A stretch of 64,000 bases of DNA from contig OW386291.2 of the NCBI GenBank assembly GCA_936432065.2, positions 102,303,823 to 102,367,822 of the forward strand, in the 5' to 3' direction. The translations under genes were made by a program, and so were the position numbers. This DNA is from Rutpela maculata (lineage: Eukaryota; Arthropoda; Insecta; Coleoptera; Cerambycidae). Shown here in pieces: positions 1 to 10,657 of the stretch (its first letter is position 1; each line of letters begins with the position of its first letter). The notes under the pieces are model-generated. The model did no database searches. It had not been told where the DNA came from and saw only the letters and a program-made list of their open reading frames with translations.

Positions 1-330
1 GTTTGCAGTTCAGTTCCTGAAAATGTGGCATGAAAACATTATTAGTTTTCAGAATTTCATAGTGGAGCAATATGTAACATAACTTAACACAATAGTGCAG
101 GCACAATGGTTGGAAAAATGTAATGCATCCTTTCTCCTAACAATAGATCGTTACCTTTGAATAAACTTTTGGTATTTTCCTAAATTTTATAGTTTGTACA
201 CTGGATATTTTATATTCTATAAGGAGCTATTTTTAGAAAAATGGGTAATAATGATAGATAAATGGAATATTTTTTGTTAATATTATACCTTTTTTTATGC
301 ATTGATTAATGCAGATCGTCAATTCGGTGC
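1..330. other. AT-rich DNA, nothing recognised
   Basis: I see no coding potential, terminal repeat or tRNA-like motif here. The composition is AT-rich, as in the rest of the window. Confidence 0.5.
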
Positions 331-339
331 ATATTCATT

Positions 340-515
340 TTTTAAAAGCTTTTGTTTAACCTTCTTGTGTGTTAATTGGTTAGTATATTGTTTACAATTC
401 ATTATTTGTGTATATTCATGATTTCTTATGTTTGTTGGGTATTTTGCCACTGTAAAAATATTTAATAATTTTGATGAAATAAACATCTGCGCCAAAAGGA
501 TCAGACAGAGGCTGG
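340..515 (+). repeat. fragment of composite interspersed family (head part)
   Basis: The stretch begins with AAAAGCTTTTGTTTAAC, which also heads copies near 6284 (+) and 52912 (-). The second half (about 420-515) recurs in reverse orientation at 7345-7440, including the words TTTGTTGGGT and TTTTGCCACTGTAA. It is a dispersed non-coding repeat fragment. The short open frame on the minus strand across it has no recognisable domain. Confidence 0.6.
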
Positions 516-612
516 TTTTCATAATTGTAATAGAAATTGCAAAATATCTAAAAAATATATAAACTGAAACAAAAATGTTAAATGATAATGACAAAAATTA
601 AATCGAAGGCAG

Positions 613-2034
613 CTCGGCTGCTCCATGCCAAAACACAGTATCTGACAATTTTTTCAAAAATGAGTTTTATTAGGTACATACTGTGTTTGGGCGCATCTTT
701 AGAGCTGATCTATTTATCATTTCCTTCAATGGGTTAGGAGATATGACATGTTGAAAACACAGTATCTACACCATTCGTACCTTTTTCCTTGTCTAAAACA
801 AAGCATGTGCTTTAGTCAACATCAAAACACAGCATGTACCAGATACTGTGTTTTGGGAGTAATGAGATTTTAAAATTTTTTGCGATAATACACAGTATCT
901 ACAAGATCATATCATGTTAGTTGATGTAAGTGTTAAGACCGAAGTCTCCGTTCAAGAATTATTGCCCACAATATTGTCGATGATATTTTCAGAGTTTTCC
1001 AGGAAGAGCGAGACGTAAAAGAGTTTATTATTTGGGCAGATAATTGTACGGGGTAAAATAAAAATTGGATTTTGTACACATCTGATTTATTTAGTAAATC
1101 AAGAAAGTGGGCCAGATTGTGTAACTTTACTTTATCTAACCAAGGGACACACACTCATATGAGTGCCGATGACATTCACGAAAACATCGAGAAGAGAATA
1201 GCACAGATTCGTAATATATATGATTACAACGATCTTTAGGAGGCAGTAAGCTCTTCAGGAAACTGGAATTGAAGATCTGGATGTAACTGTGTTTCATAAA
1301 TGGCGGAAAAAAAAGAGGCAAGTCCAAAAAAATAGCAAGGAGAACTCTTTAAATGGTTTTTTGCTAAGTCGTGTGGTTGAGGTACGGTTCAAGAAACCAA
1401 CCAGATGCTTGGAATACAAAACTGATTTTAGCCAGACGGAATATATCTTACTAGATTTTTTTACAGAAGAAATTCAACTTTAAAAATATGCCTGAATTTT
1501 TATCAAAACGTGGGGTATTGAAGTACAAAAATGAAGAAATAATTAAAGTTCTAGGGCATTTATGCCTAAAAATAGGTTGAATTTCTTTAGAAACCTTACA
1601 GAAAGCGATACTGTTCCGGACTTAGTCGAAAACTATGTTGAAAATGTGCAAAATAGTACTTAGTATTTTTTATTGACAACTAAATAAATAAAAATAATAC
1701 CTACTGTGTAAATATACACATATATTTACTGCGTTCTGTTATTTAAAGAATTTTTGTCTGAAATATTTTAATTTCACTGTCGCAGTTCATTTATTGTTGC
1801 AGATACTATGTTTTGCATTAACAAAATACTTGCACACTCTACGTCAGAACCAAGTATGTGTCATATCAAAGGTTAAAGCTTAAAATTAATAAATTTAAAT
1901 TATGGGGAAAAAATCGTATAATCAACTATATTCATTACCCAAAATATATTTTATATATAAATACTTTTGAAAGGCAAAGCAGAAACACTAAAATATACAT
2001 ACACACATACTGGGTTTTGCCATGAGCAGCCGAG
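613..2034 (+). mobile_element. degenerate DNA transposon with ~27-bp TIRs and subterminal motif array
   Basis: The ends are inverted repeats. The left end at 613-640 reads CTCGGCTGCTCCATGCC..., and the reverse complement of 2008-2034 reads CTCGGCTGCTCATGGC.... Just inside, a motif resembling AAAACACAGTATCTG recurs in both orientations at about 630, 675, 752, 824, 840, 889, 1800 and 2005. The interior holds a broken transposase (950-1660). No clear target duplication is visible. The layout of TIR, clustered subterminal sites and transposase is that of a class II element, and the sites may be transposase-binding repeats (inference). Confidence 0.7.
950..1660 (+). pseudogene. broken transposase of the WADNC-GQNKNW type
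   Basis: Reading across frames gives EERDVKEFIIWADNCTG, a stop at 1054-1056 where the family has Gln, then NKNW. After a shift come KGHT and HMSADDIHENIEKRI (about 1143-1190), a stretch with HKWRKKKRQVQKNS (1289-1483), then PEFLSKRGVLKYKNEEII and MPKNRLNFFRNLTESD up to about 1660. I recognise DNC-GQNKNW followed by KGHT/ADxIH and MPxNRxxFW as landmarks of a transposase-like family common in insect genomes. The Asp of WADNC is a plausible catalytic residue. At least two frameshifts and one stop make it dead. The element around it has matching TIRs, so this is probably its own transposase. I do not assign a superfamily. Confidence 0.65.
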
Positions 2035-2167
2035 TTAACGTTTCGGAAAATATTTCTTTTTCCGTTATCAAAACTTTCACTTTTAATCATGTCAAACATG
2101 ACAGTTTATTGTTTATGTATTTCTAGCTGGTTGCCGATCCTCAGAGACGAAGTAAGTAAAAATAAAA

Positions 2168-2306
2168 TAATAGTATATTATACAACGATGCTATAATGAA
2201 GGCTATTATTATTGAGGATGGAGATTACAATTCGAGCGAGCGCAGCGAGCGAGTGTTGTAACCATTCGAGGTAAAAATAGCCATTATAGCGAGTGTATAC
2301 TATACT
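2168..2306. mobile_element. ~140-bp palindromic MITE
   Basis: The left half starts GTATATTATACAACGATGCTATAATG and the reverse complement of the right end starts GTATAGTATACACTCGCTATAATG. The centre is GC-rich and palindromic: CGAGCGAGCGCAGCGAGCGAG. It is non-coding and can fold over its full length. A similar design is found at 28755-28891. Confidence 0.6.
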
Positions 2307-2519
2307 TTATCTACGACTAATTTTTAGAAATAAAAAATGATACAATTTTTTTACTTTGCAGCAAAATGTATATTAATGTTCTAGAATTGATAAATTGAAC
2401 AGATGATGGAATGTTAATGGGTAGGCCATTATGTGTCAAAAGAACAGCTTGTCATATTAAATTTAAACGTCAACGTTATTTACAATCATTTTACATATTA
2501 CTCAAAAAGAATAATATGT

Positions 2520-3330
2520 TAATTCATTAATTAATAACGAACTTAAATAACGACAAAATAGACTTCTGGCATATGTCAGCCCGTCGAGTTGGCCATGGTT
2601 CAAGATATAAAAATCAGTGAAATTATATCATCGTTACAAAGCCAATTTTTTTTGTGTGTACACATTTTATGTTTAGAATGAATAAAATAAGATCGCCAGA
2701 AAGTGTGGGCCATCAGGGGCGCAACCAGAAAGGTCAAAGAGGTAAAAAACGGAGTTATATAACATCATCGTTACAAACTTTTTTAAGGTTGAGCATGGTT
2801 ATTTAAATGTTTTGAACACAGAAAAAAATTCCCAGAAAGAAACTCCCATCAGTAAGGCTAGCCAGAAAGAAAATGTTTGGGATTTTTGAAGAAAATTGGA
2901 TTTTTTTTCGCATATTTCATCTCAGAACTCTAAACTCATCGTTACAAGTTCTGGCTCCTTTTTAAAACGTAAATATAAGCTCCTTCAACAATAGAATAGC
3001 CTCCAGGTAAAGTTCTGAGTGTCAACAAAAGTACCATAGGCTCTTAAATATACAGGAATTTAACACTTTCGGCTAACTTGACTCCGTACCGTGCCTCAGA
3101 TGTATTGTATCATTATTACCTTTCTGGCTGCGCCTCCTGACGGCCCACACTTTCTGGCGATCTTATTTTATTCATTCTAAACATAAAAGGTGTACACACA
3201 GACAAAAAAAAAGCCTTGTAACGATGACATGATTTCACTGATTTTTAAACAGTGTTCGTGACGCTCCTGACAGGAGGTGCCCCGCCAGAAGTCGATTTTA
3301 TGAATCGTTATCATCCATTAAACCATAAAA
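2520..3330. mobile_element. foldback element, arms ~200 bp
   Basis: The left arm (about 2520-2750) contains GATCGCCAGAAAGTGTGGGCC and a tract ending ATCATCGTTACAA. The right arm (about 3118-3330) is its reverse complement, with GGCCCACACTTTCTGGCGATC. The loop (2750-3118) is AT-rich and non-coding. It sits inside the outer inverted repeat 2042-6217. No transposase remains. Confidence 0.7.
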
Positions 3331-3634
3331 ATATCTCATAAAACGATGAGCTGCCGAAAAAGCCACCTAGCTCCCGCTCTAGAAAGGGAATAATGATATT
3401 CCCTCATCATTAATCCCTGCGGGAATAATGTATGGTATTATATAGCAAAATTGACACATACAAAATATATATTATACAGGGTGATTCACGTAGGCCGTTC
3501 GTTAAAATTTTTTCAACTTCCAGTTGGATTATAAACTTAAAACGTGGTATGCAGTCATAATCGATAATGCCTAAAATATTTTCAGTGCTCCAGCTATACA
3601 GGGTGCGCCAAAAATCGGTACCAATTTTCTTATT

Positions 3635-4380
3635 ACTTCCACGTCCAGTGGAAGTATAGTAAGGACAAAAAATTTTTTAAAAATTTTTATTGTCCAAATA
3701 GGCTTAAAATGTCATGAAACGTCGAGATTTTAAGTTTGAGCGAAAAAAAATTTTCTGTCTGTCGGTCTGTCTGTCGGTCTGTCTGTCGGTCTGTCTGTCG
3801 GTCTGTCTGTCGGTCTGTCTGTCTGTAACTTTTTTTTTGTGCGCACGTTTACTCTGGAACCGTTTAAGATATTGACTTGAAATTTGGTACACGTATGTAC
3901 TTTAACGAGATCTAGAACTAGATTATATTTTCATCTTGTTCCGTCGAAGGGTTGGGGTGTAAATTGGGGTAAATTTGGGGTAAATGGGTAAATCAAGCAG
4001 GTAAGAGTCCACGAAATTGGTATTTAGTATATACAAGAGAAGCTAAGGTCTTAAAAAAAAATTGGCATTAGCCACCCCCATTACCACCCCCACCCCCTTA
4101 TTAAAGGGGATGAAAAAAAATTGTGATTAAGTGTATGTACAGGCACCAGAAACCTCAAAATATTTTTTTACTTCATCCACCCACCACTACCACCCCCCTA
4201 TCACCACCCCCACCCCACTACCGATGCGGGGTATCGTTTTATGGGTTTTTGGGGTAGAGGATTTTAAATATTATATTATTAAAGTTCCATAAACAATTAT
4301 TTTCACATACAAAGTTTTTTCGTTGTGAGTGAATTGGATAGAGAATCTGGATGTGGAAGTAGTGATTCCTTGGGCAGCGG
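3635..4380 (-). mobile_element. Helentron/HINE-like element, copy 1
   Basis: Read 5' to 3' on the minus strand, it starts CCGCTGCCCAAGGAATCAC, has a subterminal ACTTCCACATCCAG, C-rich tracts, a (GTCTGTCG)n microsatellite, and ends in the hairpin CTGG(A)CGTGGAAGT at 3635. It interrupts the left arm of the foldback 3477-6129. The uninterrupted site is at about 5950-5965, so both boundaries are fixed within one or two bases. There is no target duplication beyond A/T ambiguity, as expected for Helitron2/Helentron insertion at a TT (AA) dinucleotide. In one frame the microsatellite reads as DRQT repeats, which is not a gene. Confidence 0.7.
3755..3824. repeat. (GTCTGTCTGTCG)n microsatellite
   Basis: This is a near-perfect tandem array of GTCTGTCTGTCG units within Helentron-like copy 1. 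Shorter versions lie at the same internal position in the copies at 15548-16195 and 26779-27478, so the array belongs to the family. Confidence 0.9.
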
Positions 4381-5094
4381 TTTTTTAAATGGAAACCTAC
4401 AATTTTTTTTACATGATTTGAATGGCCTTCCAATTCTGAGTTTAGACAACCTAAGTTACGTTAACTTATCTGTTACAGGTTTTGATACCTGTCAATTTTT
4501 TTGAAAAAAATTGCTGCTGTAGTAGTTTACTAACAAATTTGTATCTCGCAAACCGTTCAAAATGATGAAAGCAAATTGATGAAGCAGTTAGCTGGAAATC
4601 TAGGCTAACACCTAATGTCCCATCGGTGGTCCCATCTTGTACCATATCATATGGGCGCAGGCGATTTTCAAATGTCGCAATAAAAAATTGTCAAAAAGCG
4701 ATTTTTTTCAAATGGCACCTACTGTTTTTTTTTGACAACATTCGAAAGAAAATTTAATTTTAGGGTGAGTTACTTAAGCATTCCCTATACCTAACTTTAC
4801 CCCCCCATCTAGTTATTCAATAAAAATCAAGAAACCTCTTATCTTGCCGAGATATTGCTTAGTTTTTCAAGTATGCCATGGAAACAAAAGACAATTCTAA
4901 CAATTTACTTAACAATATGTATGCATATCTTCAGTCGTTTTTGAGTTATTGGCATTTTTTGAAAGAAATATTAGTTTTTTCCTCAAGGATAGTAGGCTTT
5001 GGAAATAATAGTTTAATTTGAATTTGTTTTCAAAAATCGTATTACAACAACAGATAGTAACAACAAAATAACAACGAATGAAGAGATTTAAATA

Positions 5095-5245
5095 ATTTAT
5101 TTCAATACAAATGCTCAACTTGTGCACCGTTTTCATTGAGTCAGTCTACAATAGCTTCTGAACAGACTGCGTTGCCCTCCGGATTTCGAAAGGTTCCAAA
5201 CGATCAAAAGCTCCAACTATCCGCGCGGCATATTCTGTCAACTAT
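5095..5245 (-). pseudogene. C-terminal scrap of a mariner-like transposase
   Basis: The minus strand of the hairpin loop reads AARIVGAFDRLEPFEIRRA, then TQSVQKLL, a stop, then a short run to VHKLSICI. This resembles the end of insect mariner-like transposases, where a helix-rich tail with RRATQSVQKRxxxCIxxNGxxxEHLL closes the protein. The catalytic region is absent and a stop interrupts the fragment. Its position inside CAGGGTG-ended arms suggests it belonged to the parent of this foldback. Confidence 0.5.
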
Positions 5246-6330
5246 TCTGTTATTTTCACCCTAAATTACAAACAAATCAAAGACAACATCATTCGGATAA
5301 TGTTCCATGATGAAAATTGCACGAATTAATTGAAACAATAAGTTAAAAATGACACAATAGTGGCTAGGTTTGACATTTGGCAATTTTTCCAAAGCCTACT
5401 ACAAAAATGCCAATAACTCAAAAACGATATGCATACATATTTTTAAGTAAATTGTTAGAATTGTTTTTTGTTTCCATGACATACTTGAAAAACCAAGCAA
5501 TATCTGGGCAAGATAAGGTATTTCTTGATTTTTATTGAATAACTCGATAGGGGGTGAAGTTAGGTATAGGGAATGCTTAAGTAACTCACCCTAAAATTAA
5601 ATTTTCTTTCGAATGTCGTTAAAAAAACAGTAGGTGCCGTTCGAAAAAAATCGCTTTTTGACGATTTTTTATTGCGACATTTGAAAATCGCCTGCGCCCA
5701 TATGGTACAAGATGGGATCACCGATGGGACATTAGGTGTTAGCCTAGACTTCCAGCTAATTGCTTCATCAATTTGCTTTCATAATTTTGAACGGTTTACG
5801 AGATACAAATTTGTTCGTAAACTAATACAGCGGCAATTTTTTTCAAAAAAATTGACTTGTATCAAAATCTCTAATGGGTAAGTTAACATAACTTGGGTTG
5901 TCTAAACTCAGAATTCGAAGGCCAATCAAATTATGTAATAAAAATTGCAGGTTTCCATTTAAAATAAGAAAGTTGGTACCGACTTTTGGCACACACTGTA
6001 TAGCTGGAGGTCTGAAAATATTTTAGGTAGAACGGGCATGATCGATAATGGCTGTATACCAAGTTTCAAGTTTGTAATCCAACTGTAAGTTGAAAAATTT
6101 CTAACGGACGGCCTACGTGAATCACCCTGTATATTAGTAACATAAACAACAAACTGTCATGTCTGACATGATTAAAAGTGAAAGTTTTGATAACAGAAAA
6201 AGAAATATTTTCCTTCGAATTAATTTGGGTCATTATCATTTAACATCTTTTTCTTCGGTTTATATATTTTAGGTGTGAGATTGATTACAAGCTTTTATTT
6301 AACTTGCCTTGTTCTTGTGGGTCAAATCTT

Positions 6331-7035
6331 GCAACTGAATTTTAAAATAGTTATCCCCAACCGATTGAGCTGAAATTTTGCATACACGTTTAGTTTGGAT
6401 GACAATGCATGGTTAGCTAAATCCAATATGGCAGACACCCAACGATGGCGGACCAGTTATTTTTTATGCATCCTCATGATATGGGTATCAAATGAAAGAG
6501 TTTGCTGAGAAGAATACGAAAATAAAATGACGTCACACTAAATTCAATATGGTGGACGCAACTGAATTTTAAAATAGTTATTCCCAACCGATTGAGCTGA
6601 AATTTTGCATACCCGTTTAGTTTGGATGACAATGCATGGTTAGTCATTCCAAATCCAATATGGTGGACTCCCAAAGATGGCGGACCAGTTATTTTTTATG
6701 CACCCCTATGATATGGGTATCAAATGAAAGGTTTTGCTGAGAAGAATACGAAAATAAAATGACGTCACACTAAATTCAATATGGCGGACGCAACTGAATT
6801 TTAAAACAGTTATCTCCAATCGATTGAGCTTAAATTTTGCATAAACGTTTAGTTTGGATGACAATGCATGTGACGTCATTCCAAATCCAATATGGCGGAC
6901 CAGTTATTTTTTATGAACCCCCATGATATGGGTATCCAATGAAATGGTTTGCTGAAAATATGAAAATAAAATGATGTCACACCAAATTCAAAATGGCGGA
7001 CGCCCCAATATGGCGGACGCCCCAATATGGCGGAC
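6331..7035 (+). repeat. tandem array of three ~230-bp units plus 17-bp repeats
   Basis: Units start GCAACTGAATTTTAAAA at 6331, 6558 and 6790 (spacing 227 and 232 bp). Each holds TTGAGCTGAAATTTTGCATA, ATGATATGGGTATC and CCAATATGGCGGAC. The last unit ends in three copies of a ~17-bp word, CAATATGGCGGACGCC (about 6990-7035). A single diverged copy of the unit's first part occurs at 7440-7560 and, reversed, at 52741-52860. The array therefore looks like local amplification of part of a dispersed repeat. Confidence 0.85.
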
Positions 7036-7439
7036 AAAATTTTTTAGTTTTAACACTATAATTTGATCGTATAGAGTATTCGCTCATAAGTTGTATTCTA
7101 AGAAATGATGAAGGATAAAATTTGTTAGTATATATTCATGCGTATAAGAAAGCAAATCTCGAGGACATAAAGAAAATGTAAGCTGGATTTAAATAAATCA
7201 TAACAGTTCGTATATGGAATCAAAATTATTTCATAATTTTTAAAATTGTGTTAATTTATTTTTTCATATTAGTTATTTAGTCGATATTTTTATGTTGGGG
7301 GTATTTTTAAATTTGTAATTTAATTTTTCTAATAGAAGTATTGAAACCGCCTCTGTCTGATCCTTTTGCCGCAGAGATTTATTTCATCAAAATTTTTAAA
7401 CAATCTTACAGTGGCAAAACACCCAACAAACATAGGAAA

Positions 7440-8702
7440 TTAGTTAGTATGTTTAGGTCAAATTCTGCAAGTCAATTTAGAACCGATTAACGACGTCCAA
7501 TTGAGTTGAAATTTTGCATACACGTGTAGTTCTGATTACAATATAATAATATGGTACCAAAAAGTGTGTTTTTTAGTTTTTTAAACTATAATTTGGTCGG
7601 ATAGTGTATTCACTCAGACGTTAGATTCTAAAAAATGGCGGAGGATACGGTACTTTTAAGTGAAGACGATGCAATGAATATAAAACTAACTAGAGGAAGC
7701 ATTATACTCTTCGCCGATTTACTGGACTTTGTGTATAATTGTTACACATTCTATAGAATACTCATTTTTAAAGTTTTTTGTAAATGTTAGTATTAGACAT
7801 TTTAAATTTTATCATACCAACTTAGTTGGTGGAGCAGTCAGTATGAAATAAAATTAAAAGAAGAACTACATCCAAAACCTAGTGGGTTCCGAGTCAAAAA
7901 CGTAAGAACTACATCATCACGTGTCATGTGAAAAAATGCAAATTTTTACGATATATGCGATGAGTTGAAGTCATATTTCCACGGTTGGATATTATATTAT
8001 GAAATATTTATTAGTAAAATATATAAATATATATTAAAATCATTCAAAATATCATTTCATCACATTTCTATTCAATTACAAAAACACAAAAATCAAAAAA
8101 TATACATATTTTTTTTTTAATTAAAAACTTTTTTATTTACTGATCGATTTTCTTCAAAAATAGTATAGTTCTTCCTCTAGCTAACATTAACTAACTGCTC
8201 AGTTTTCAATATAATTGGACTTTTCTTTCTTAAGTTACTGTGCTTAAAAGAAACGAGACGGACGGACAGACGGACATTTTCAAAGTTGTTCAGAATTCGT
8301 TTACTAATACAATAATATGAACATTTTTTGCCTACGAGCCATATTTTCAGTTTTAGGAATGTGCCTATCAATATGCAATATGCACTTCCCTTTCGTATTT
8401 ACGAAGAATGTAATAATTAAGACGTGACTAAAAATTTAAAAATGAAATTATATGTAAAAAAAACTTTTTAAAAACAAGCTTTTACTATTATTTAGGTGTA
8501 CTAAAACGAAAAAAAATTTAATTGTCTTAAAAGCTTGTTACGTGAATAAAAACAAATACTTACTTAGGTAGTTACAATTTCTGACAAACAAAATCAATGC
8601 GTGTATGAACTTCTCGCGCGCGATAAGCTTTTAAGACAATTAATTTTATTTTTTTCGTTTTAGTACTAAATAGTAATAAAAACTTGTTCTTAAAAAGTTC
8701 TT
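7440..8702 (+). repeat. composite interspersed repeat with tRNA-like module, hairpin and foldback tail
   Basis: The order of blocks is: a head related to the 230-bp unit (7440-7560); a block with TAATTGTTACACATTCTATAG (7735-7765); a degenerate tRNA-like module on the minus strand (about 7855-7935); a short GACGGACAGACGG tract (8257-8275); and a 230-bp foldback (8463-8702, arms around AAGCTTTTAAGACAATTAATT). The same order, reversed, is found at 51902-52912, and the middle part recurs at 62820-63145. It is non-coding. The retained order shows one element family rather than chance neighbours. Confidence 0.7.
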
Positions 8703-9329
8703 TTTCCATATATTATAATTTTATTTTTCTATCATTTTTTTATCTTTAAAGTTCTTTTAAAATGAAAAACCATTTAAAATATCACCACCAAAATGTAATG
8801 TAATGTAATGTGAATTATTTAGCAATGTCTTCTAGTTTGATGCGAATTGTTTGTAAAAACTGACGTGTTCACGAATCAGAAAGAAGACAAAATTCGAAGT
8901 ATCAAAAATAGTCAAAAAGTGCAAAAAACATTTTTTTTTGGAAGAGAGACCAGTTCGTACGCCAGAAAATGATTTCAGATTTATCCCAGAGTTAGTAATA
9001 AATTTTGTTTCACAGAAATTCGAGTTTCGAAATTAAAAAATTATCTAATTTTTCATAGGCAGATAATAATTTTAAACAATTAACTGTCTTTTTTACTTCC
9101 CTCGCTTACCGTATTGTAAAAGTGAAAAATCACTCTCAGACTATGTAAATTTCTAATATTTCAATTCCGTCTGTCTGTCTCTATGTGTGTCTGTCGGCCT
9201 GACGTCTGTCTTCTTGTTGACGCTATATCTAAGAAACTATTTGATGGTGAAAAATAAAACTTAGTAGGTAGTTGACGTTATTGCCAACGAAGAAATGGGA
9301 TATCCTTTTAGTGAATCAATAAAAAAAAT
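8703..9329. other. AT-rich DNA with (TAATG)n
   Basis: A short (TAATG)4 run lies at about 8792-8811, and a GTCTGTCT tract lies at 9168-9210. Nothing else is recognised and no coding frame is credible. Confidence 0.5.
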
Positions 9330-9412
9330 CGCTGCCTAAGGAATCACTACTTCCACAACCAGATTTCCTATTCAAGTCTCTTAGAACGAAAAAGCTGGAT
9401 TGCTATATTTGC
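9330..9412 (+). mobile_element. Helentron-like element, 5'-end fragment
   Basis: CGCTGCCTAAGGAATCAC then ACTTCCACAACCAG match the first 85 bases of the family, after which similarity stops. It is a truncated copy or a captured end. Confidence 0.65.
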
Positions 9413-9514
9413 ACAAGTAGAGCATAATTTATATATATTATTATAAAAAAATATGAAACATATATAGTTATACGATTTTTAAAGGTTCAATATAATTTTT
9501 AAAAAAGATTCAAG

Positions 9515-10038
9515 AGACAAAAAATATTTAGAAGGCCTTAATACATACATACGTCTGAATTTTTTCAAATTTTTAAATTACATATTTTTAAAGTACTACA
9601 ATTTCAAAGGAAGAGGTAGTTTTTCATGTTTTTCAGAAAAAACTCGGTGAAAACGCACTTTACAGAAAAGTTGTAAATAAAAAAAGTCTTGTATTTCGAT
9701 GATACATTCACTTGAATTTTTCTGATTTTTTTTTAAACTTTTACATTTCCCCTCCCCCACTTTTAGGAACTTTAGAGTGGCCATATCTCGAAAAATATGC
9801 ATTTTTCGAAGAAATTCACAAAAGTAAAAACATCTTATTTTGGGCCAAAAAGGTTACGTATATTGTTTATTTTTTTCATTTTTGACTTAATTCCGCAAGT
9901 TACGGGCCCCGTGATAAAAGAGGTGTTTTCTGCCACTTCCAATCATTTCCTACACTAATCTTTTTTTTCAACTTTTTTATTAACGTCATTACAAACACAT
10001 TAGAGATTTTGACCAATTTAGCGCTTCGTTGACTGGAC
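9515..10038 (+). mobile_element. solitary arm of the AGTCCAGTCAACG foldback family
   Basis: This matches, in the same orientation, the right arm of the foldback at 28989-32040, including ATTTTTCGAA, TTTTGGGCCAAAA and ACGGG(C)CCCGTGAT. It ends in CGTTGACTGGAC followed by TA (10039-10040). No partner arm is present, so it is a half element. Short frames in it are repeat noise. Confidence 0.75.
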
Positions 10039-10041
10039 TAT

Positions 10042-10598
10042 ATTTATGCATTGACTTAGTGTAGGAAAGATATTTAGTAAATGTGTTCATAAAGTATTTT
10101 CCTGTACTAAATTAAAAATGTATGTAAATCAGGCAAAACTGTAGTATATTTTCAAAACTGTTACTTGGCAACGTAATTCTGCGGAGAATGTCCTAAGTGG
10201 AGCTTCTCCTCTGCAGTGCACTTCCTGTTTACCACAATTAATAAGCATAATGTATGTTATGTATAATTACAAACTTCAGACGCTGTTACTTATCAATTTA
10301 TCATGCCCAAGAATTGTTTCACTCTAGTATAGCTTTTCTAAAATATGAATATCGTAAATATTAAACTTAAAGTTAGTTTTTCAGGGAAACAAATTCGAAA
10401 TTATGTAATAGGAGTTTGTAAGAAAAAGCTTTGTTTTATAAATTAACAACAAAATACAGAAAATTTTTAATACGTAATTCATCATCTCAGGTGTTATGTG
10501 GTGGTAACTGTATCTTAGATATATTAATAATTAGAAAAGTTGGAAAAACATTAGCACTCTAAGGCATATTTCGAACGATTCATACCATTTGCCGCGAG
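10042..10598. other. AT-rich DNA, nothing recognised
   Basis: No repeat family seen elsewhere in the window and no coding signal. It ends at an (AAAACC)n run at about 10599-10630. Confidence 0.45.
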
Positions 10599-10657
10599 CC
10601 AAAAACCAAAACCAAAACCAAAACACAAAAGAAAAAAATAATTATTAGAAAGGTGAT

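Larger units (their letters stand above)
3477..6129. mobile_element. Tc1/mariner-like foldback element with TA target duplication
   Basis: The element starts CAGGGTGATTCACGTAGGCC after TA (3475-3476) and ends with the reverse complement before TA (6130-6131). The arms match over hundreds of bases: 3477-5005 against 5388-6129. The left arm is enlarged by the Helentron-like insertion at 3635-4380, so the right arm is the matching empty site. The loop (about 5005-5388) retains a transposase C-terminus on the minus strand. CAGGGTG ends plus a TA duplication are typical of mariner-related elements. Confidence 0.8.
2042..6217. repeat. outer inverted repeat enclosing nested elements
   Basis: About 75 bp at 2042-2116 (with AATCATGTCAAACATGACAG) is repeated in reverse complement at 6141-6217 (with CTGTCATGTCTGACATGATT). 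Each arm carries a small internal palindrome. Everything between is made of at least three other inverted-repeat elements. The pair may be the TIRs of an older element opened up by later insertions. No target duplication was found. Confidence 0.6.

Noticed and set aside
6331..7035. CRISPR-like direct repeats
   Set aside because: Units are ~230 bp in tandem without spacers, and the genome is eukaryotic.
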